A model generated the notes under the pieces. That model was not told the origin of the DNA, did no database searches, and saw only the letters and a program-made list of their open reading frames with translations. From DYFC01 sp041658585 (GTDB taxonomy: Bacteria; Nitrospirota; Thermodesulfovibrionia; Thermodesulfovibrionales; SM23-35): DNA of 37,284 bases. A program made the translations under genes and the position numbers. This document shows positions 6,241 to 15,970 of this stretch, piece by piece. The stretch is from contig JBAZZX010000029.1 of NCBI GenBank assembly GCA_041658585.1, positions 1-37,284 of the forward strand, written 5' to 3'. Every line of letters begins with the position of its first letter. The first letter of the stretch is position 1.

Positions 6241-8404
6241 CCCGCTTTATATCTGCTTCCTCTGGCATATGCACCAGCCGTACTACAAAGATCCTGCAAA
6301 AGGCGACTACAGACTACCATGGGTAAGGCTTCACGGCACCAAGGATTACCTTGATATGCTTGAAAATCTAACGGATTTCCCCGACATAAAACAGGTCTTT
6401 AATTTTACCCCTTCGCTGCTCGAACAACTGACGGACTATACCGAAAATAATGCAAAAGATCAATATCTGACCCTATCTTTAAAGAACGCCTCCGAACTTG
6501 GACCGGCAGACAAGCTCTTTATCCTTGAGAATTTCTTCCTCGCCAACTGGGACAATATGATAAGACCTTTCCCGAGATATTACGAACTGCTGGCAAAAAG
6601 GGGATTGCATGTTATCAGAAGCGATATCAGCCGCATGGCAACCTATTTTACCAATAACGATTTTCTCGACTTGCAGGTTTTGTTCAATCTTTGTTGGGTA
6701 GACCCTTTGTTCAGAAGGAAGGACCCTTTTCTGAAAGGACTTGTTGAAAAAGGCCGGGACTTTACCGAAGAAGAAAAGCAAATACTTATTACAAAACAGC
6801 TTGCAATCCTGAAAGAGATAATCCCGAGGTACCGTGAGGTAGTAAGCAATGGTCAGATAGAGCTTTCCGTATCTCCCTTTTACCATCCTATTCTACCTTT
6901 GCTCTGCGATACTAACTCTGCAAGGGTTGCCCTGCCTGATATCAGGCTTCCGCATAAACGGTTTTCACACCCTGAAGACGCCGAAAAGCAGATCAGGATG
7001 GGCATAGAGTATTTTGAAAAAACCTTCCAGTACAGACCGGTCGGCATGTGGCCTTCGGAGGGGTCAGTCAGTGAAGAGGTATTGCGCATCGTGGCTAAAG
7101 AAGGCATACAATGGCTCGGCACCGATGAAGATATACTGTCAATGTCCCTTGGAAGGCAACTCAGGGATTCGTCAAGGAACATCATCGATCCCATGGCCCT
7201 CTACAGGCCCTATCGGTTTGAGGATGTATCTATGATCTTCAGAGACCATTCCCTGTCCGACCTCATAGGCTTTGTATATTCCAAATGGGACCCGAAACAT
7301 GCGGCTGATGATCTCATCAATAAGCTTATTAATATAAGAAACTCCCTTCCAAAAAGCGGTCCGCATCTTTTATCCATTATCCTCGATGGCGAGAATGCAT
7401 GGGAATATTACAGGAATGACGGCCAGGACTTTCTGCGGTATTTATATGAAGGCCTTTCAAACGAAAAACGGCTGAAGACCGTGACCGTATCCGAATATCT
7501 GAACGCGCACGACAAAGGAGAGCCGCTTGGCAGACTTCATGCAGGTTCCTGGATCTACGCAAACTATGCCGTATGGATCGGCCACGAAGAAGACAATACG
7601 GCCTGGGACTATCTCTCCGGGGCAAGGGATGAACTTGTGCTGTATCAGAAGATGAACCCTGAAAAAGACCTTTCAGCGGCCTGGAAAGCCGTATATGTTG
7701 CAGAGGGGAGCGACTGGAACTGGTGGTATGGAGACGATCATGCCACGGATACGCAGAAAGATTTTGATGAACTTTTCAGATTTAATCTTATGAAGGTATA
7801 TCAGGAAATAGGCAAAGAAATACCGTCGCACCTGTATGTGCCCGTGCTGAGAGAAGACAGGAGGATTTCTCCTTCCGTTGCCATAAGAGGCTTTATCCAT
7901 CCCAGGATTGACGGTTTGGTGACAAGCTATTATGAATGGTATCAGGGCGCTCAACTGGACATCAAAAAAGCCGGCGGGAGCATGCATAAATCGGAGAGCA
8001 TTCTGTCAACGCTTTTTTACGGCTTTAATGAAGATAGCCTTTTTGTAAGATTAGACCCGGCAGTGCCCTTCTCCGAACTGCCTGAGCATACGAAAATTGC
8101 CGTTCATGTGATTAATCCCATGCAGAAGAAGATAGTTGTTACAATAAAACCTATCGTGAGCGCTGAATTGTTTGAAAAGACCGGGGACGACTGGAAACCG
8201 ATAAAGAAAATCACCGACATTGAGATCCGGGACATCTTTGAAATAGGCGTCCCCTTCGGTGATCTCGGCGCTAAGGAAAAGGATGAATTGAATCTGTTTA
8301 TCTCGGTTTTAAAAAACGGCGAAGAAATAGAACGCTGTCCCTGGAGGGGCTATATATCACTTAATGTACCAACCACCGAATTTGAAGCTATGTTGTGGTA
8401 CTAA
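6230..8404 (+). CDS. Glycoside hydrolase family 57 protein (alpha-amylase / alpha-glucan enzyme)
   Basis: A 724-residue enzyme. GH57 region I is FLWHMHQPYYKD (residues 10-21). The likely nucleophile is E277 in GMWPSEGS and the likely acid/base D386 in ILDGENAWEYY. A long segment EGSDWNWWYGDDH (around 500) is typical of the large cytosolic GH57 subgroup. The C-terminal third forms a beta-rich domain ending EAMLWY. No signal peptide is present, so it acts inside the cell on glycogen or maltodextrins, consistent with glgB 0.9 kb downstream. The precise activity (amylase, branching enzyme or transferase) cannot be read from sequence. Confidence 0.88.
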   Translation: MTDNPLYICFLWHMHQPYYKDPAKGDYRLPWVRLHGTKDYLDMLENLTDFPDIKQVFNFTPSLLEQLTDYTENNAKDQYLTLSLKNASELGPADKLFILENFFLANWDNMIRPFPRYYELLAKRGLHVIRSDISRMATYFTNNDFLDLQVLFNLCWVDPLFRRKDPFLKGLVEKGRDFTEEEKQILITKQLAILKEIIPRYREVVSNGQIELSVSPFYHPILPLLCDTNSARVALPDIRLPHKRFSHPEDAEKQIRMGIEYFEKTFQYRPVGMWPSEGSVSEEVLRIVAKEGIQWLGTDEDILSMSLGRQLRDSSRNIIDPMALYRPYRFEDVSMIFRDHSLSDLIGFVYSKWDPKHAADDLINKLINIRNSLPKSGPHLLSIILDGENAWEYYRNDGQDFLRYLYEGLSNEKRLKTVTVSEYLNAHDKGEPLGRLHAGSWIYANYAVWIGHEEDNTAWDYLSGARDELVLYQKMNPEKDLSAAWKAVYVAEGSDWNWWYGDDHATDTQKDFDELFRFNLMKVYQEIGKEIPSHLYVPVLREDRRISPSVAIRGFIHPRIDGLVTSYYEWYQGAQLDIKKAGGSMHKSESILSTLFYGFNEDSLFVRLDPAVPFSELPEHTKIAVHVINPMQKKIVVTIKPIVSAELFEKTGDDWKPIKKITDIEIRDIFEIGVPFGDLGAKEKDELNLFISVLKNGEEIERCPWRGYISLNVPTTEFEAMLWY

Positions 8405-8434
8405 TTCATTTTATGTTTGTCTTTGAAAAACGTA

Positions 8435-8594
8435 TAATTATGTAACGATTCAGTTACGGGTAGCAGTGTTCAAAGAATCCCCTCCTTGGCAAGGAGGGGA
8501 AGGGGAGGTTTTATTATGTCTTATCAAAACCCCTCCAACCTCCCCTTGTAAAGGGGAGGATTTAAACACCTGTAACTGAATGATTACATAATTA
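8435..8594. repeat. Palindromic intergenic repeat (G/C-rich dyad with A/T-rich outer arms)
   Basis: The outer arms 8435-8457 and 8572-8594 match as inverted repeats in 21 of 23 positions. Inside, CCCCTCC/GGAGGGG blocks form further dyads. The 160-bp element fills the gap between the GH57 gene and the hypothetical gene. Similar G/C-rich cores recur at 25919-26011 and 28753-28842. Confidence 0.75.
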
Positions 8595-8616
8595 GACAAG
8601 GAGGCTTGAAGGGAGC

Positions 8617-9096
8617 ATGAAAATTAATTTTTCCAAAAAGCAGTATGAAGAACTTATTAAACTGGTTTATCTGGGAAACTGGTTTATTAATTCGCATCGC
8701 ACAAATGATATCGTTGGGAAATATGAGGAACTTGAACAGTATATTTTTTCCTATTTTGAGGATTTCGGTATGGAGCAATACATCGAGTATGACAAAACAA
8801 TTGATGAATATTTTCCAACCAGGGAATTTGAAGCCGATACGGAAATAGAAGACTTCAGAGAAGAATATGATAATTACACCTTCTGGGATGAATTAATACA
8901 CAGGCTGGCAAGGCGGGATATGATAAGAAAATATGGCGAGGCCAACGTATTTTCAATGACACCGGATGATCTCATCTCAAAGGAAGCGCCTTTTATCGAG
9001 AAATATGAAGACGAATTTGAGATGAACGGCATCGAAAATCTGGAGATCAGAGATACAAGCAATATAATGCTTTTTGAAGTTAAGGGAAATGCATAA
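8617..9096 (+). CDS. Hypothetical acidic protein
   Basis: 159 residues, strongly acidic and helix-rich (many E, D and Y), no signal peptide or membrane segment. Conserved-looking pieces are NWFINSHRTNDIVGKYEELE near the N-terminus and FWDELIHRLARRDMIRKYGE near residue 90. I do not recognise the family. An AAGGAGG ribosome site lies 12 nt upstream and a second GGGAG closer in. It sits between two repeat elements, in the glycogen gene neighbourhood. Confidence 0.75.
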   Translation: MKINFSKKQYEELIKLVYLGNWFINSHRTNDIVGKYEELEQYIFSYFEDFGMEQYIEYDKTIDEYFPTREFEADTEIEDFREEYDNYTFWDELIHRLARRDMIRKYGEANVFSMTPDDLISKEAPFIEKYEDEFEMNGIENLEIRDTSNIMLFEVKGNA

Positions 9097-9116
9097 ATTA
9101 CCAAATGTTTTTAAAT

Positions 9117-9280
9117 GAAAGGCGGACATGATAATAAACCTTTTAAATGCGACAAAAGATAATCCATATTCACCTGACGGCGCTTTTAACCTAATGTGTC
9201 TTTTAGATAAAGGCATATCAAACAGTGACAATAGTGCATTAATGAGTCGCTTAAAAGCTTTTTTATCATATCTGCCTTTC
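9117..9280. repeat. MITE-like element, copy 1 (diverged)
   Basis: The ends GAAAGGCGGACATGATAATA and TATCATATCTGCCTTTC form imperfect terminal inverted repeats of about 35 bp. Sub-terminal ATGCGACAAA and CATTAATG-GTCGCT blocks match the copy at 21719-21894. No coding capacity. Confidence 0.65.
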
Positions 9281-9304
9281 AAATAAACCCGGAGGGAGAA
9301 GAAT

Positions 9305-11521
9305 TTGTCCGACAATGAGCTGAAAGAACAGATTAAGCTTATTCTGAACGCAAAGCACTGGGACCCTTTCAGCACGCTCGGGATGCATATAATTGAAAAA
9401 GACGGCAAGAAGGTGATTGCAGTCCGGGCCTTTCTGCCTGAGGCGCAAGCAGTCTGGATTGTCGATATAAAAGCAAATAAATCGTATCAAATGGAGAAAA
9501 TTCATAAAGCCGGTTTTTTTGAAACGATATGTACCGGCAAAAAAGATATTTTTCTTTACCGTATAAGCATTAAGTCGATTGACGGAACAACTTCAGATTT
9601 TTACGATCCCTATTCATTTCTGCCTGTGCTGTCCGATTTCGATCTCCATCTGATAGGCGAGGGAAGCCACTATAAAACCTATGAAAAACTCGGCGCTCAT
9701 GCGATGGAAATAAACGGCATTCAAGGCGTCCTTTTTGCCGTCTGGGCGCCAAACGCAAAAAGGGTCAGCGTCATCGGCAATTTCAACAACTGGGACACGC
9801 GAAGGCATCCTATGCGGATTCTTGGGGCTTCGGGCGTGTGGGAGCTTTTTATTCCCGGACTCGGAGAGGGAGAAGTTTACAAGTTCGAGATCCTCTCAAA
9901 GATCAATAAACATCTTTCCGAAAAGGCGGACCCTTACGCTTTCTATGCGGAAATACGGCCAAAGAGCGCTTCAATCGTTTATGACATAAACAGATATCAA
10001 TGGAATGACAATGCCTGGATGAAGTCACGGCCCCGGAAAAACTGGCTTGAAGCGCCTGTGGCTATCTATGAAGTTCACCCTGGCTCGTGGATGCGGGCGC
10101 CGGAGGAAGGCGATAGGTATCTTACATACCGTGAGATGGCCGACAAACTAATCCATTACGTTAAGGGTATGGGATATACCCATATCGAACTCATGCCCGT
10201 TACGGAACATCCTCTTGATGCCTCGTGGGGATACCAGACGATCGGCTACTTTGCGCCGACGAGCAGATTTGGGAAACCGGAAGATTTTATGTATTTTGTG
10301 GACCAGTGTCATCAGAATAATATAGGGGTCATCCTCGATTGGGCGCCTGCCCATTTCCCTGCGGACGGACACGGCCTCGGTTTTTTCGACGGCACATGCC
10401 TCTATGAGCATGAAGACCCCCGCAAGGGATTTCACCCCGACTGGGGCACCAAGATATTCAACTATGGACGAAAAGAAGTGAGGAATTTTCTGATCTCCAA
10501 TGCGCTCTTCTGGTTTGAGAAATATCATATCGACGGTATGCGGGTGGACGCAGTCGCATCAATGCTCTATCTCGATTATTCCAGAAAGGAAGGCGAGTGG
10601 TCCCCTAATATCTTCGGGGGAAGAGAAAATCTTGAGGCCATTGATTTCATTAAAAGCTTTAATGAAATAGCTCACAAGAACCATCCCGGCATACTCACCA
10701 TAGCCGAAGAATCAACCGCATGGCCCGGCGTATCAAAACCCGTCTATCTGGGCGGCCTCGGGTTCAGCATGAAATGGAACATGGGCTGGATGAACGACAC
10801 CCTCGAATATTTCTCTAAAGATCCGGTGCACAGAAAATATCATCACAATCATCTTACGTTCAGTCTCCTCTATGCATTTTCTGAAAATTTTGTCCTTGTG
10901 CTTTCGCATGACGAGGTTGTCCATGAGAAACGCTCGATGCTGAACAAGATGCCCGGAGATATGTGGCGGAAATTTGCAAACCTCAGGACCCTCTACGGAT
11001 TTATGTATACCCATCCCGGCAAAAAGCTCCTGTTTATGGGCGGCGAATTCGGCCAGTGGGACGAGTGGAGCCATGAAAGAAGCCTTGACTGGCATCTCCT
11101 GCGCTATACCCCTCACCGGTCCCTTCAAAAATATGTCATGGATTTGAACTTTATCTATCAATCCGAACCCGCCCTCTACGAGGTGGATTACAACTATCAG
11201 GGCTTTGAATGGATAGATTTCCGTGACGCCGACGACAGCATAATCTCTTTTATAAGAAAGGCTAAAGACCCGGATGATCATCTTGTCATCGTCTGCAATT
11301 TCACGCCTGTTCCAAGAAAAAGTTACCGTCTCGGGGTCCCCGCGCATTGCTATTACAGAGAGATAATGAACAGCGATTCAACCATATACTGGGGGAGCAA
11401 TACGGGTAACGGAGGAGGGACCAACTCGGAGATTCAACCCTGGCACGGACGTCGCTATTCCATCAACATCACTCTTCCGCCATTGTCGGTTTCTATCTTT
11501 AAACCGATAAGAAATCCCTAA
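9305..11521 (+). CDS. glgB: 1,4-alpha-glucan branching enzyme
   Basis: A 738-residue GH13 enzyme. An N-terminal CBM48/N domain pair (about 1-230, with VWAPNAKRVSVIGNFNNWD) precedes the TIM barrel. The catalytic triad is D415 (GMRVDAVASM), E468 (TIAEEST) and D536 (LSHDEVVHEK), and a C-terminal beta domain ends LPPLSVSIFK. It introduces alpha-1,6 branches in glycogen. The start is TTG at 9305, supported by GGAGGGAG 7 nt upstream; an ATG start would remove conserved N-terminal sequence. Together with the GH57 enzyme it indicates glycogen storage. Confidence 0.95.
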   Translation: MSDNELKEQIKLILNAKHWDPFSTLGMHIIEKDGKKVIAVRAFLPEAQAVWIVDIKANKSYQMEKIHKAGFFETICTGKKDIFLYRISIKSIDGTTSDFYDPYSFLPVLSDFDLHLIGEGSHYKTYEKLGAHAMEINGIQGVLFAVWAPNAKRVSVIGNFNNWDTRRHPMRILGASGVWELFIPGLGEGEVYKFEILSKINKHLSEKADPYAFYAEIRPKSASIVYDINRYQWNDNAWMKSRPRKNWLEAPVAIYEVHPGSWMRAPEEGDRYLTYREMADKLIHYVKGMGYTHIELMPVTEHPLDASWGYQTIGYFAPTSRFGKPEDFMYFVDQCHQNNIGVILDWAPAHFPADGHGLGFFDGTCLYEHEDPRKGFHPDWGTKIFNYGRKEVRNFLISNALFWFEKYHIDGMRVDAVASMLYLDYSRKEGEWSPNIFGGRENLEAIDFIKSFNEIAHKNHPGILTIAEESTAWPGVSKPVYLGGLGFSMKWNMGWMNDTLEYFSKDPVHRKYHHNHLTFSLLYAFSENFVLVLSHDEVVHEKRSMLNKMPGDMWRKFANLRTLYGFMYTHPGKKLLFMGGEFGQWDEWSHERSLDWHLLRYTPHRSLQKYVMDLNFIYQSEPALYEVDYNYQGFEWIDFRDADDSIISFIRKAKDPDDHLVIVCNFTPVPRKSYRLGVPAHCYYREIMNSDSTIYWGSNTGNGGGTNSEIQPWHGRRYSINITLPPLSVSIFKPIRNP

Positions 11522-11634
11522 GACTAAGATTAAGGTCAAGGCTATGGCAACTGCTTATTTCTGCCTTGACAAATGTAATGACCATTCATTATTTTTAAAA
11601 CATAAGATAAAACAGGGGAAATGGGGGAGTTTTT

Positions 11635-12459
11635 ATGGCTGATCCCTTCTCTTTGGAAGACGGATCACGTATTGCCGTTATCGGGGGAGGTCCTACCGGT
11701 TCTTTTTTCAGCATCTTTGCGCTTAAGATGGCAAAGATGATGGGAAAGGACATCAATGTCACTATTTACGAGCCTAAAGATTTCACGAGGGACGGCCCTG
11801 CCGGGTGTAACAGATGCGGCGGGGTTATCTCCGAACTTCTTGTTCAGAACCTTGCCGTTGAAGGGATTATCCTGCCTGAGTCACTCGTCCAGAGAGGTAT
11901 TAATTCATACAAGCTCTATACTGCTCATGGAAAAGTTCTCATAGAAACGCCTACCTTTGAGAGGACCATTGCTACTATATACAGGGGCGGGGGACCTAAA
12001 GGGACCACTGGAAAAGACAAGGAAAGCTTTGACAATTTTCTGCTCAACGCGGCAGTTCGGGAAGGGGCTGTTCATGTCCCTTTAAAAATAGACCGGATCG
12101 AATATAAAAACGGCAGACCCGTTCTATTTTCAAAAGACGAGAAAATATCGGAGCCCGAACTTATTGTCGGAGCAATCGGCGTCAAAAGCAATACGTCGAA
12201 GATATTTGAAGAGATGGGCTTCGGATATAAACGGCCTGAAACCGTTACCGCTGCGATTGCCGAGATAGATATTGAAGGCCATACCGTCTCGGAGATCTTC
12301 GGAAACTCCGTACATTTATTTCTCCTTCCGATGAAGGGAATAAAGTTTGCCGCAATGGTCCCCAAGGGCGCTTATGTGACCGTCTGCATCCTCGGACAAA
12401 ACATGAACATTAATTCCGTTAGTGAGTTTCTTGATCATACCGTGCTTAAATCGGGTTGA
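11635..12459 (+). CDS. FAD-dependent oxidoreductase (geranylgeranyl-reductase-like), C-terminally truncated
   Basis: 274 residues with an N-terminal Rossmann motif (IAVIGGGPTGSFFSIFAL, residues 12-29), a CNRCGG cysteine pair (about 59-64) and ELIVGAIG before the middle. Related flavoproteins usually have about 400 residues or more, with a second FAD motif (GD) in the C-terminal part. Here the frame ends at TGA 12457-12459, and the next gene's ATG follows immediately in the same frame. The C-terminal third therefore seems lost. A GGGGGAG ribosome site precedes the ATG. The substrate is unknown; loss of activity or a stand-alone FAD domain are both possible. Confidence 0.7.
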   Translation: MADPFSLEDGSRIAVIGGGPTGSFFSIFALKMAKMMGKDINVTIYEPKDFTRDGPAGCNRCGGVISELLVQNLAVEGIILPESLVQRGINSYKLYTAHGKVLIETPTFERTIATIYRGGGPKGTTGKDKESFDNFLLNAAVREGAVHVPLKIDRIEYKNGRPVLFSKDEKISEPELIVGAIGVKSNTSKIFEEMGFGYKRPETVTAAIAEIDIEGHTVSEIFGNSVHLFLLPMKGIKFAAMVPKGAYVTVCILGQNMNINSVSEFLDHTVLKSG

Positions 12460-15400
12460 ATGAAAATAAACCGGACGATAGCAAAGATTAAAAGGCCGAC
12501 GCTTGCAAAGGTTTTTTCACGAAAAAGGCTGTTCAATCTGCTTGACAGCAAAAGGGACAAGCAGGTTATCTGGGTTACGGGCCCGCCGGGAAGCGGGAAA
12601 ACAATTCTTGTTGCAAGTTATATAGAGGCATTTCAATTGCCCAACATATGGTATCAGTTGGACGCGGGAGATGCGGATATCGCAAGTTTTTTCTATTATA
12701 TGAGCATTGCGGCTAAAACGGCTGCGCCGCATCAGAGAAAGTCCCTGCCGCTTCTGACGCCTGAATACCTTCACGGGATCCCCGCATTTTCGAGGCGTTA
12801 TTTTGAAAGCTTTTACAGCCGTTTTCATTCCCCTTTTCTCCTCGTTTTAGACGACTATCAGGAAGTTCCCGCGGACTCTCCATTCCATGAGACACTTTGT
12901 GGAGGAATCCCTGAAGCATCGGACGGAGTGAATATCATTATTATCAGCCGTAGCGGACCTCCGGAGGCTTTTACCGGTTTAAGGGCAAAAGCACATATGG
13001 ATATCATCGGGTGGAATGATCTGAAATTTAATATCAACGAGTCTAAAAGATTTGTCCGGCTCTCCGGTGACAGGAAATTGTCCGATGATATTTTGGAAAA
13101 AGTTCACAACAGGTTTGACGGCTGGCCTGCAGGGCTTGTTCTCTTGTTGGAAAGTATGAAAACAAAAAATATCGAACCCATATTTCTGAGCAAATATCTG
13201 CCAGAAGAGGTCTTCTCCTATTTTGCACAGGAAATATTCAGTAAAACCGATATGAAAGAACGGGAGTTTCTCCTTAAGACTGCATATTTCCCGCTCATTA
13301 CAGTTCCGATGGCTGAAGCGCTTACCGGTAATCCCGGCGCAGGCGCTATCTTATCCGAACTCAACCGGAAAAACTATTTTACCAACCGGTATACTTCGCA
13401 GACAGAGGTTTTTCAGTATCACCCCATGTTCCGGGAATTTCTGTTTGCGCAAGCTGAAAAAAACGTCGGTTCCGACGAGATTTCAGGTATACAGCGAGAG
13501 GCAGCGGCCATCCTCGAAAGCAGCGGATATATCAAAGAAGCCGTAGAGCTTTTCGGCAAGTCCGGGGCCTGGCCCGAACTGCAGCGTCTCGTTATAACAA
13601 ATGCCCGCGAAATGATGTCCCAGGGAAGGGGACGGACCCTTGAAGCCTGGATCAGGTTACTTCCGGACGCTATCATTGACCGCAATCCATGGCTCCCGTA
13701 TTGGCTCGGCGCCTGCCGTATGCCGTTCAACCCCGGCGCGAGTTATATGTTTTTTGAAAAGGCGTTTAATCTGTTTACGCCCCTGAAAGATCCGGGAGGA
13801 TTATTCTTGTCGATATCAGGCGTATTTGATTCGGTTCATTTCAGTATGAAGACGTTTAAGCCCTTTGATGTGTGGATTGAACGACTCTATGAACTGTTGA
13901 GCGAATATAATGGATTTCCATCAATTGAGATAGAATCAAGAGTTGTGAGCAGTATGCTCAGTGCCTTCTACCTGAGACAGCCCCAACATCCGGATTTTGA
14001 AAGATGGGAGGACCGTGCGCTTGTTCTTTCCCAGGACTGCCGGGATATGTACACAAAAACACAGATATTTAATAAATTGCTATGCCACCATATTTTTTCC
14101 GGAAACCTTGCAAAAGCCTCGCTTCTGCTTAACTCCTTCCGCAATATAGTCAAGTCGGCGGATATTGCTCCGCTTGCTTCTATCATCCTGAAAAATAACG
14201 AGGCTTTTTATTTCTGGATCTCCGCGCAGTTTGAAGACAGCTTTCAGGCTGTAACGGAAGGGCTTGAACTGGCGTCCCAAACGGGTATCCATTATATGGA
14301 TTATGTGTTTTTAGGACATGGCGCGGCCTTATCCCTGAGTTCGGGAAAATTGGAAAGGGCGGCGGAATTCCTTGACCGGATGCTTCCTTGTTTAAACGGG
14401 ATGAGGACTTGGGAGAAGGCTTTTTACCATTTTCTGAAAACATGGGAGTCTATCCTTCTCGGAGATACGAACACGGCATCGGTCCACTCGGAATTTAGTT
14501 TAAAGTATAGCAGCGACGTAGGTATGCCCCATACGGAAGCCATGTGCCTGCTTGCGAAATCTTACATTATGCATGAGACCGGACATAAGAAGGCCTCTGA
14601 AGATTTTCTTGAAAAGGCCCGCAGGATAGGAGAACATACAAAAAATAAAATCACGGAATTTATGTGCCTGCTCGGCGAAACATATAAAGCCCTTGACCAC
14701 GCTGATGAGAAATCAGCCCTTGAACACCTTAAAAAGGCGATGACCCTCGGCAGAGAGCAGGGCTATTTCAATACATACCTCTGGACGCCGCCGGTGATGA
14801 CAGCCCTTTGCATAAAAGCGCTCGAGGCCGGGATAGAAGTGGAATATGTGCGGAACCTTATCAGTAAAAGAAATCTTGTGCCCGAATCTCCTCCGGTCGA
14901 GTGTGAAAAGTGGCCCTGGCGATTAAGGATATTCACACTCGGACGGTTCGATATAATGAAGGGCGAACAACTGCTCTTATTTGAGGGCAAAGTTCGGTAT
15001 AAGCCTCTAACTATGCTCAAGGCTCTGATAGCCCTGGGAGGAAGAGAAGTCACGGAAGAAAAATTGACGGATATCCTCTGGCCCGACGCGGAAGGAGATG
15101 CGGCGCACAGCGCCTTCACTACAACGCTGTCCCGCCTCCGCCGGTTGTTGGGATTTGAACAGTCCATCCGGTTTGCGGAAGGGAAAGCCGTCCTTGACGC
15201 GCGATACTGCTGGGTGGATGTCTGGGCCTTTGAGAGGATGCTCGGGAAAACGGACAGACTATGGAAACATGATATGACGGTTGATGAATTGTCTTATGCG
15301 GTCAGATTAATTGAGAAAGGCATCAATATATATAAGGGGCCGTTCCTTTCAGACAGTAATGAGCCCTGGACTCTTTCCATCCGTGAACGCCTGAGAAGCA

Positions 15401-15663
15401 AATTTCTGCGAAATATCAAAAGGATGGGGTTCTACTGGGAGCAGGCCGGTGAGTTCGAAAAGGCCGTTGAATGCTATCAGAAGGGACTCGAAACGGATGA
15501 CCTGACCGAGGAATTTTACCGGAATATTATGAAGTGTTACCAGCAGACGGGAAAGAGGGCGGAGGCGATAACCGTTTATAAACGTTGCCGGGAAATTCTT
15601 TCGACAGTCCTCGGTATTCAACCTTCACCTGAAACGGAAGCGGTTTACAAGGCACTTATTTAA
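12460..15663 (+). CDS. Large STAND-ATPase regulator with C-terminal BTAD (MalT/SARP-like)
   Basis: A 1067-residue signalling regulator. The Walker A motif GPPGSGKT is at residues 41-48 and the Walker B-like FLLVLDDYQEV around 125-135. The NTPase domain of the MalT type extends to about 330, followed by about 450 residues of helical TPR-like repeats. An OmpR-like winged helix begins near residue 820 (LRIFTLGRFDIMKG) and a bacterial transcriptional activation domain (about 925-1065) ends it. Such proteins are ligand-triggered ATPases that bind DNA when oligomerised. It starts directly after the flavoprotein stop, with no clear ribosome site. It may control the two small genes downstream, which share an upstream motif (inference). 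Confidence 0.88.
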   Translation: MKINRTIAKIKRPTLAKVFSRKRLFNLLDSKRDKQVIWVTGPPGSGKTILVASYIEAFQLPNIWYQLDAGDADIASFFYYMSIAAKTAAPHQRKSLPLLTPEYLHGIPAFSRRYFESFYSRFHSPFLLVLDDYQEVPADSPFHETLCGGIPEASDGVNIIIISRSGPPEAFTGLRAKAHMDIIGWNDLKFNINESKRFVRLSGDRKLSDDILEKVHNRFDGWPAGLVLLLESMKTKNIEPIFLSKYLPEEVFSYFAQEIFSKTDMKEREFLLKTAYFPLITVPMAEALTGNPGAGAILSELNRKNYFTNRYTSQTEVFQYHPMFREFLFAQAEKNVGSDEISGIQREAAAILESSGYIKEAVELFGKSGAWPELQRLVITNAREMMSQGRGRTLEAWIRLLPDAIIDRNPWLPYWLGACRMPFNPGASYMFFEKAFNLFTPLKDPGGLFLSISGVFDSVHFSMKTFKPFDVWIERLYELLSEYNGFPSIEIESRVVSSMLSAFYLRQPQHPDFERWEDRALVLSQDCRDMYTKTQIFNKLLCHHIFSGNLAKASLLLNSFRNIVKSADIAPLASIILKNNEAFYFWISAQFEDSFQAVTEGLELASQTGIHYMDYVFLGHGAALSLSSGKLERAAEFLDRMLPCLNGMRTWEKAFYHFLKTWESILLGDTNTASVHSEFSLKYSSDVGMPHTEAMCLLAKSYIMHETGHKKASEDFLEKARRIGEHTKNKITEFMCLLGETYKALDHADEKSALEHLKKAMTLGREQGYFNTYLWTPPVMTALCIKALEAGIEVEYVRNLISKRNLVPESPPVECEKWPWRLRIFTLGRFDIMKGEQLLLFEGKVRYKPLTMLKALIALGGREVTEEKLTDILWPDAEGDAAHSAFTTTLSRLRRLLGFEQSIRFAEGKAVLDARYCWVDVWAFERMLGKTDRLWKHDMTVDELSYAVRLIEKGINIYKGPFLSDSNEPWTLSIRERLRSKFLRNIKRMGFYWEQAGEFEKAVECYQKGLETDDLTEEFYRNIMKCYQQTGKRAEAITVYKRCREILSTVLGIQPSPETEAVYKALI

Positions 15664-15668
15664 CCCAA

Positions 15669-15714
15669 AAACTGCAAATGTCCGAAATAAATATATTTTA
15701 GACATCCGCAGTTT
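15669..15714 (+). terminator. Possible transcription-termination hairpin after the BTAD regulator
   Basis: AAACTGC (15669-15675) pairs with GCAGTTT (15708-15714), with ATGTC/GACAT extending the stem across a small internal loop. No long U-run follows, so this is a weak terminator or simply a stable 3' hairpin. Confidence 0.4.
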
Positions 15715-15784
15715 CTCTGACTGTTTAATTGCATTTTTCGGGTCAATATAACGATATTCAATATGTGACCGATCTGTGACTTGC

Positions 15785-15810
15785 CGTATGTTATAAAAAT
15801 AATCACAGGT
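15785..15810 (+). promoter_or_regulatory. Shared upstream motif, copy 1
   Basis: The 16-bp block CGTATGTTATAAAAAT followed by AATCAC is repeated almost exactly at 16411-16435. It contains a TATAAA-like -10 box. It lies upstream of the exported small protein, followed by a G-run. Confidence 0.6.
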
Positions 15811-15970
15811 AGAAAAGATGTCGTTTTTGGTATCAAAAAGTATGCCGTAGTTTGTCTTGTCGATAATATCCGCATAAGGGGGGGTGAAGGAAAAGGGACA
15901 TCAGGACCTGAAACCTGACAGGGGAAGGATGAAATCAGTAAAAACAGATGCTTTAAAAGTGAGGTGCTTT

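Noticed and set aside
8435..8594. Repeated G/C-rich blocks as a CRISPR array
   Set aside because: The blocks are inverted, not direct, with no uniform spacers and no cas genes.
12457..12459. TGA between flavoprotein and regulator as another Sec codon
   Set aside because: No SECIS-like hairpin follows, and the next codon is the natural ATG start of a complete regulator.
15884..15970. GTG start giving the exported protein a 29-residue longer N-terminus
   Set aside because: The extension is charged and would precede a clean signal peptide; ATG 15971 has a suitable ribosome site.
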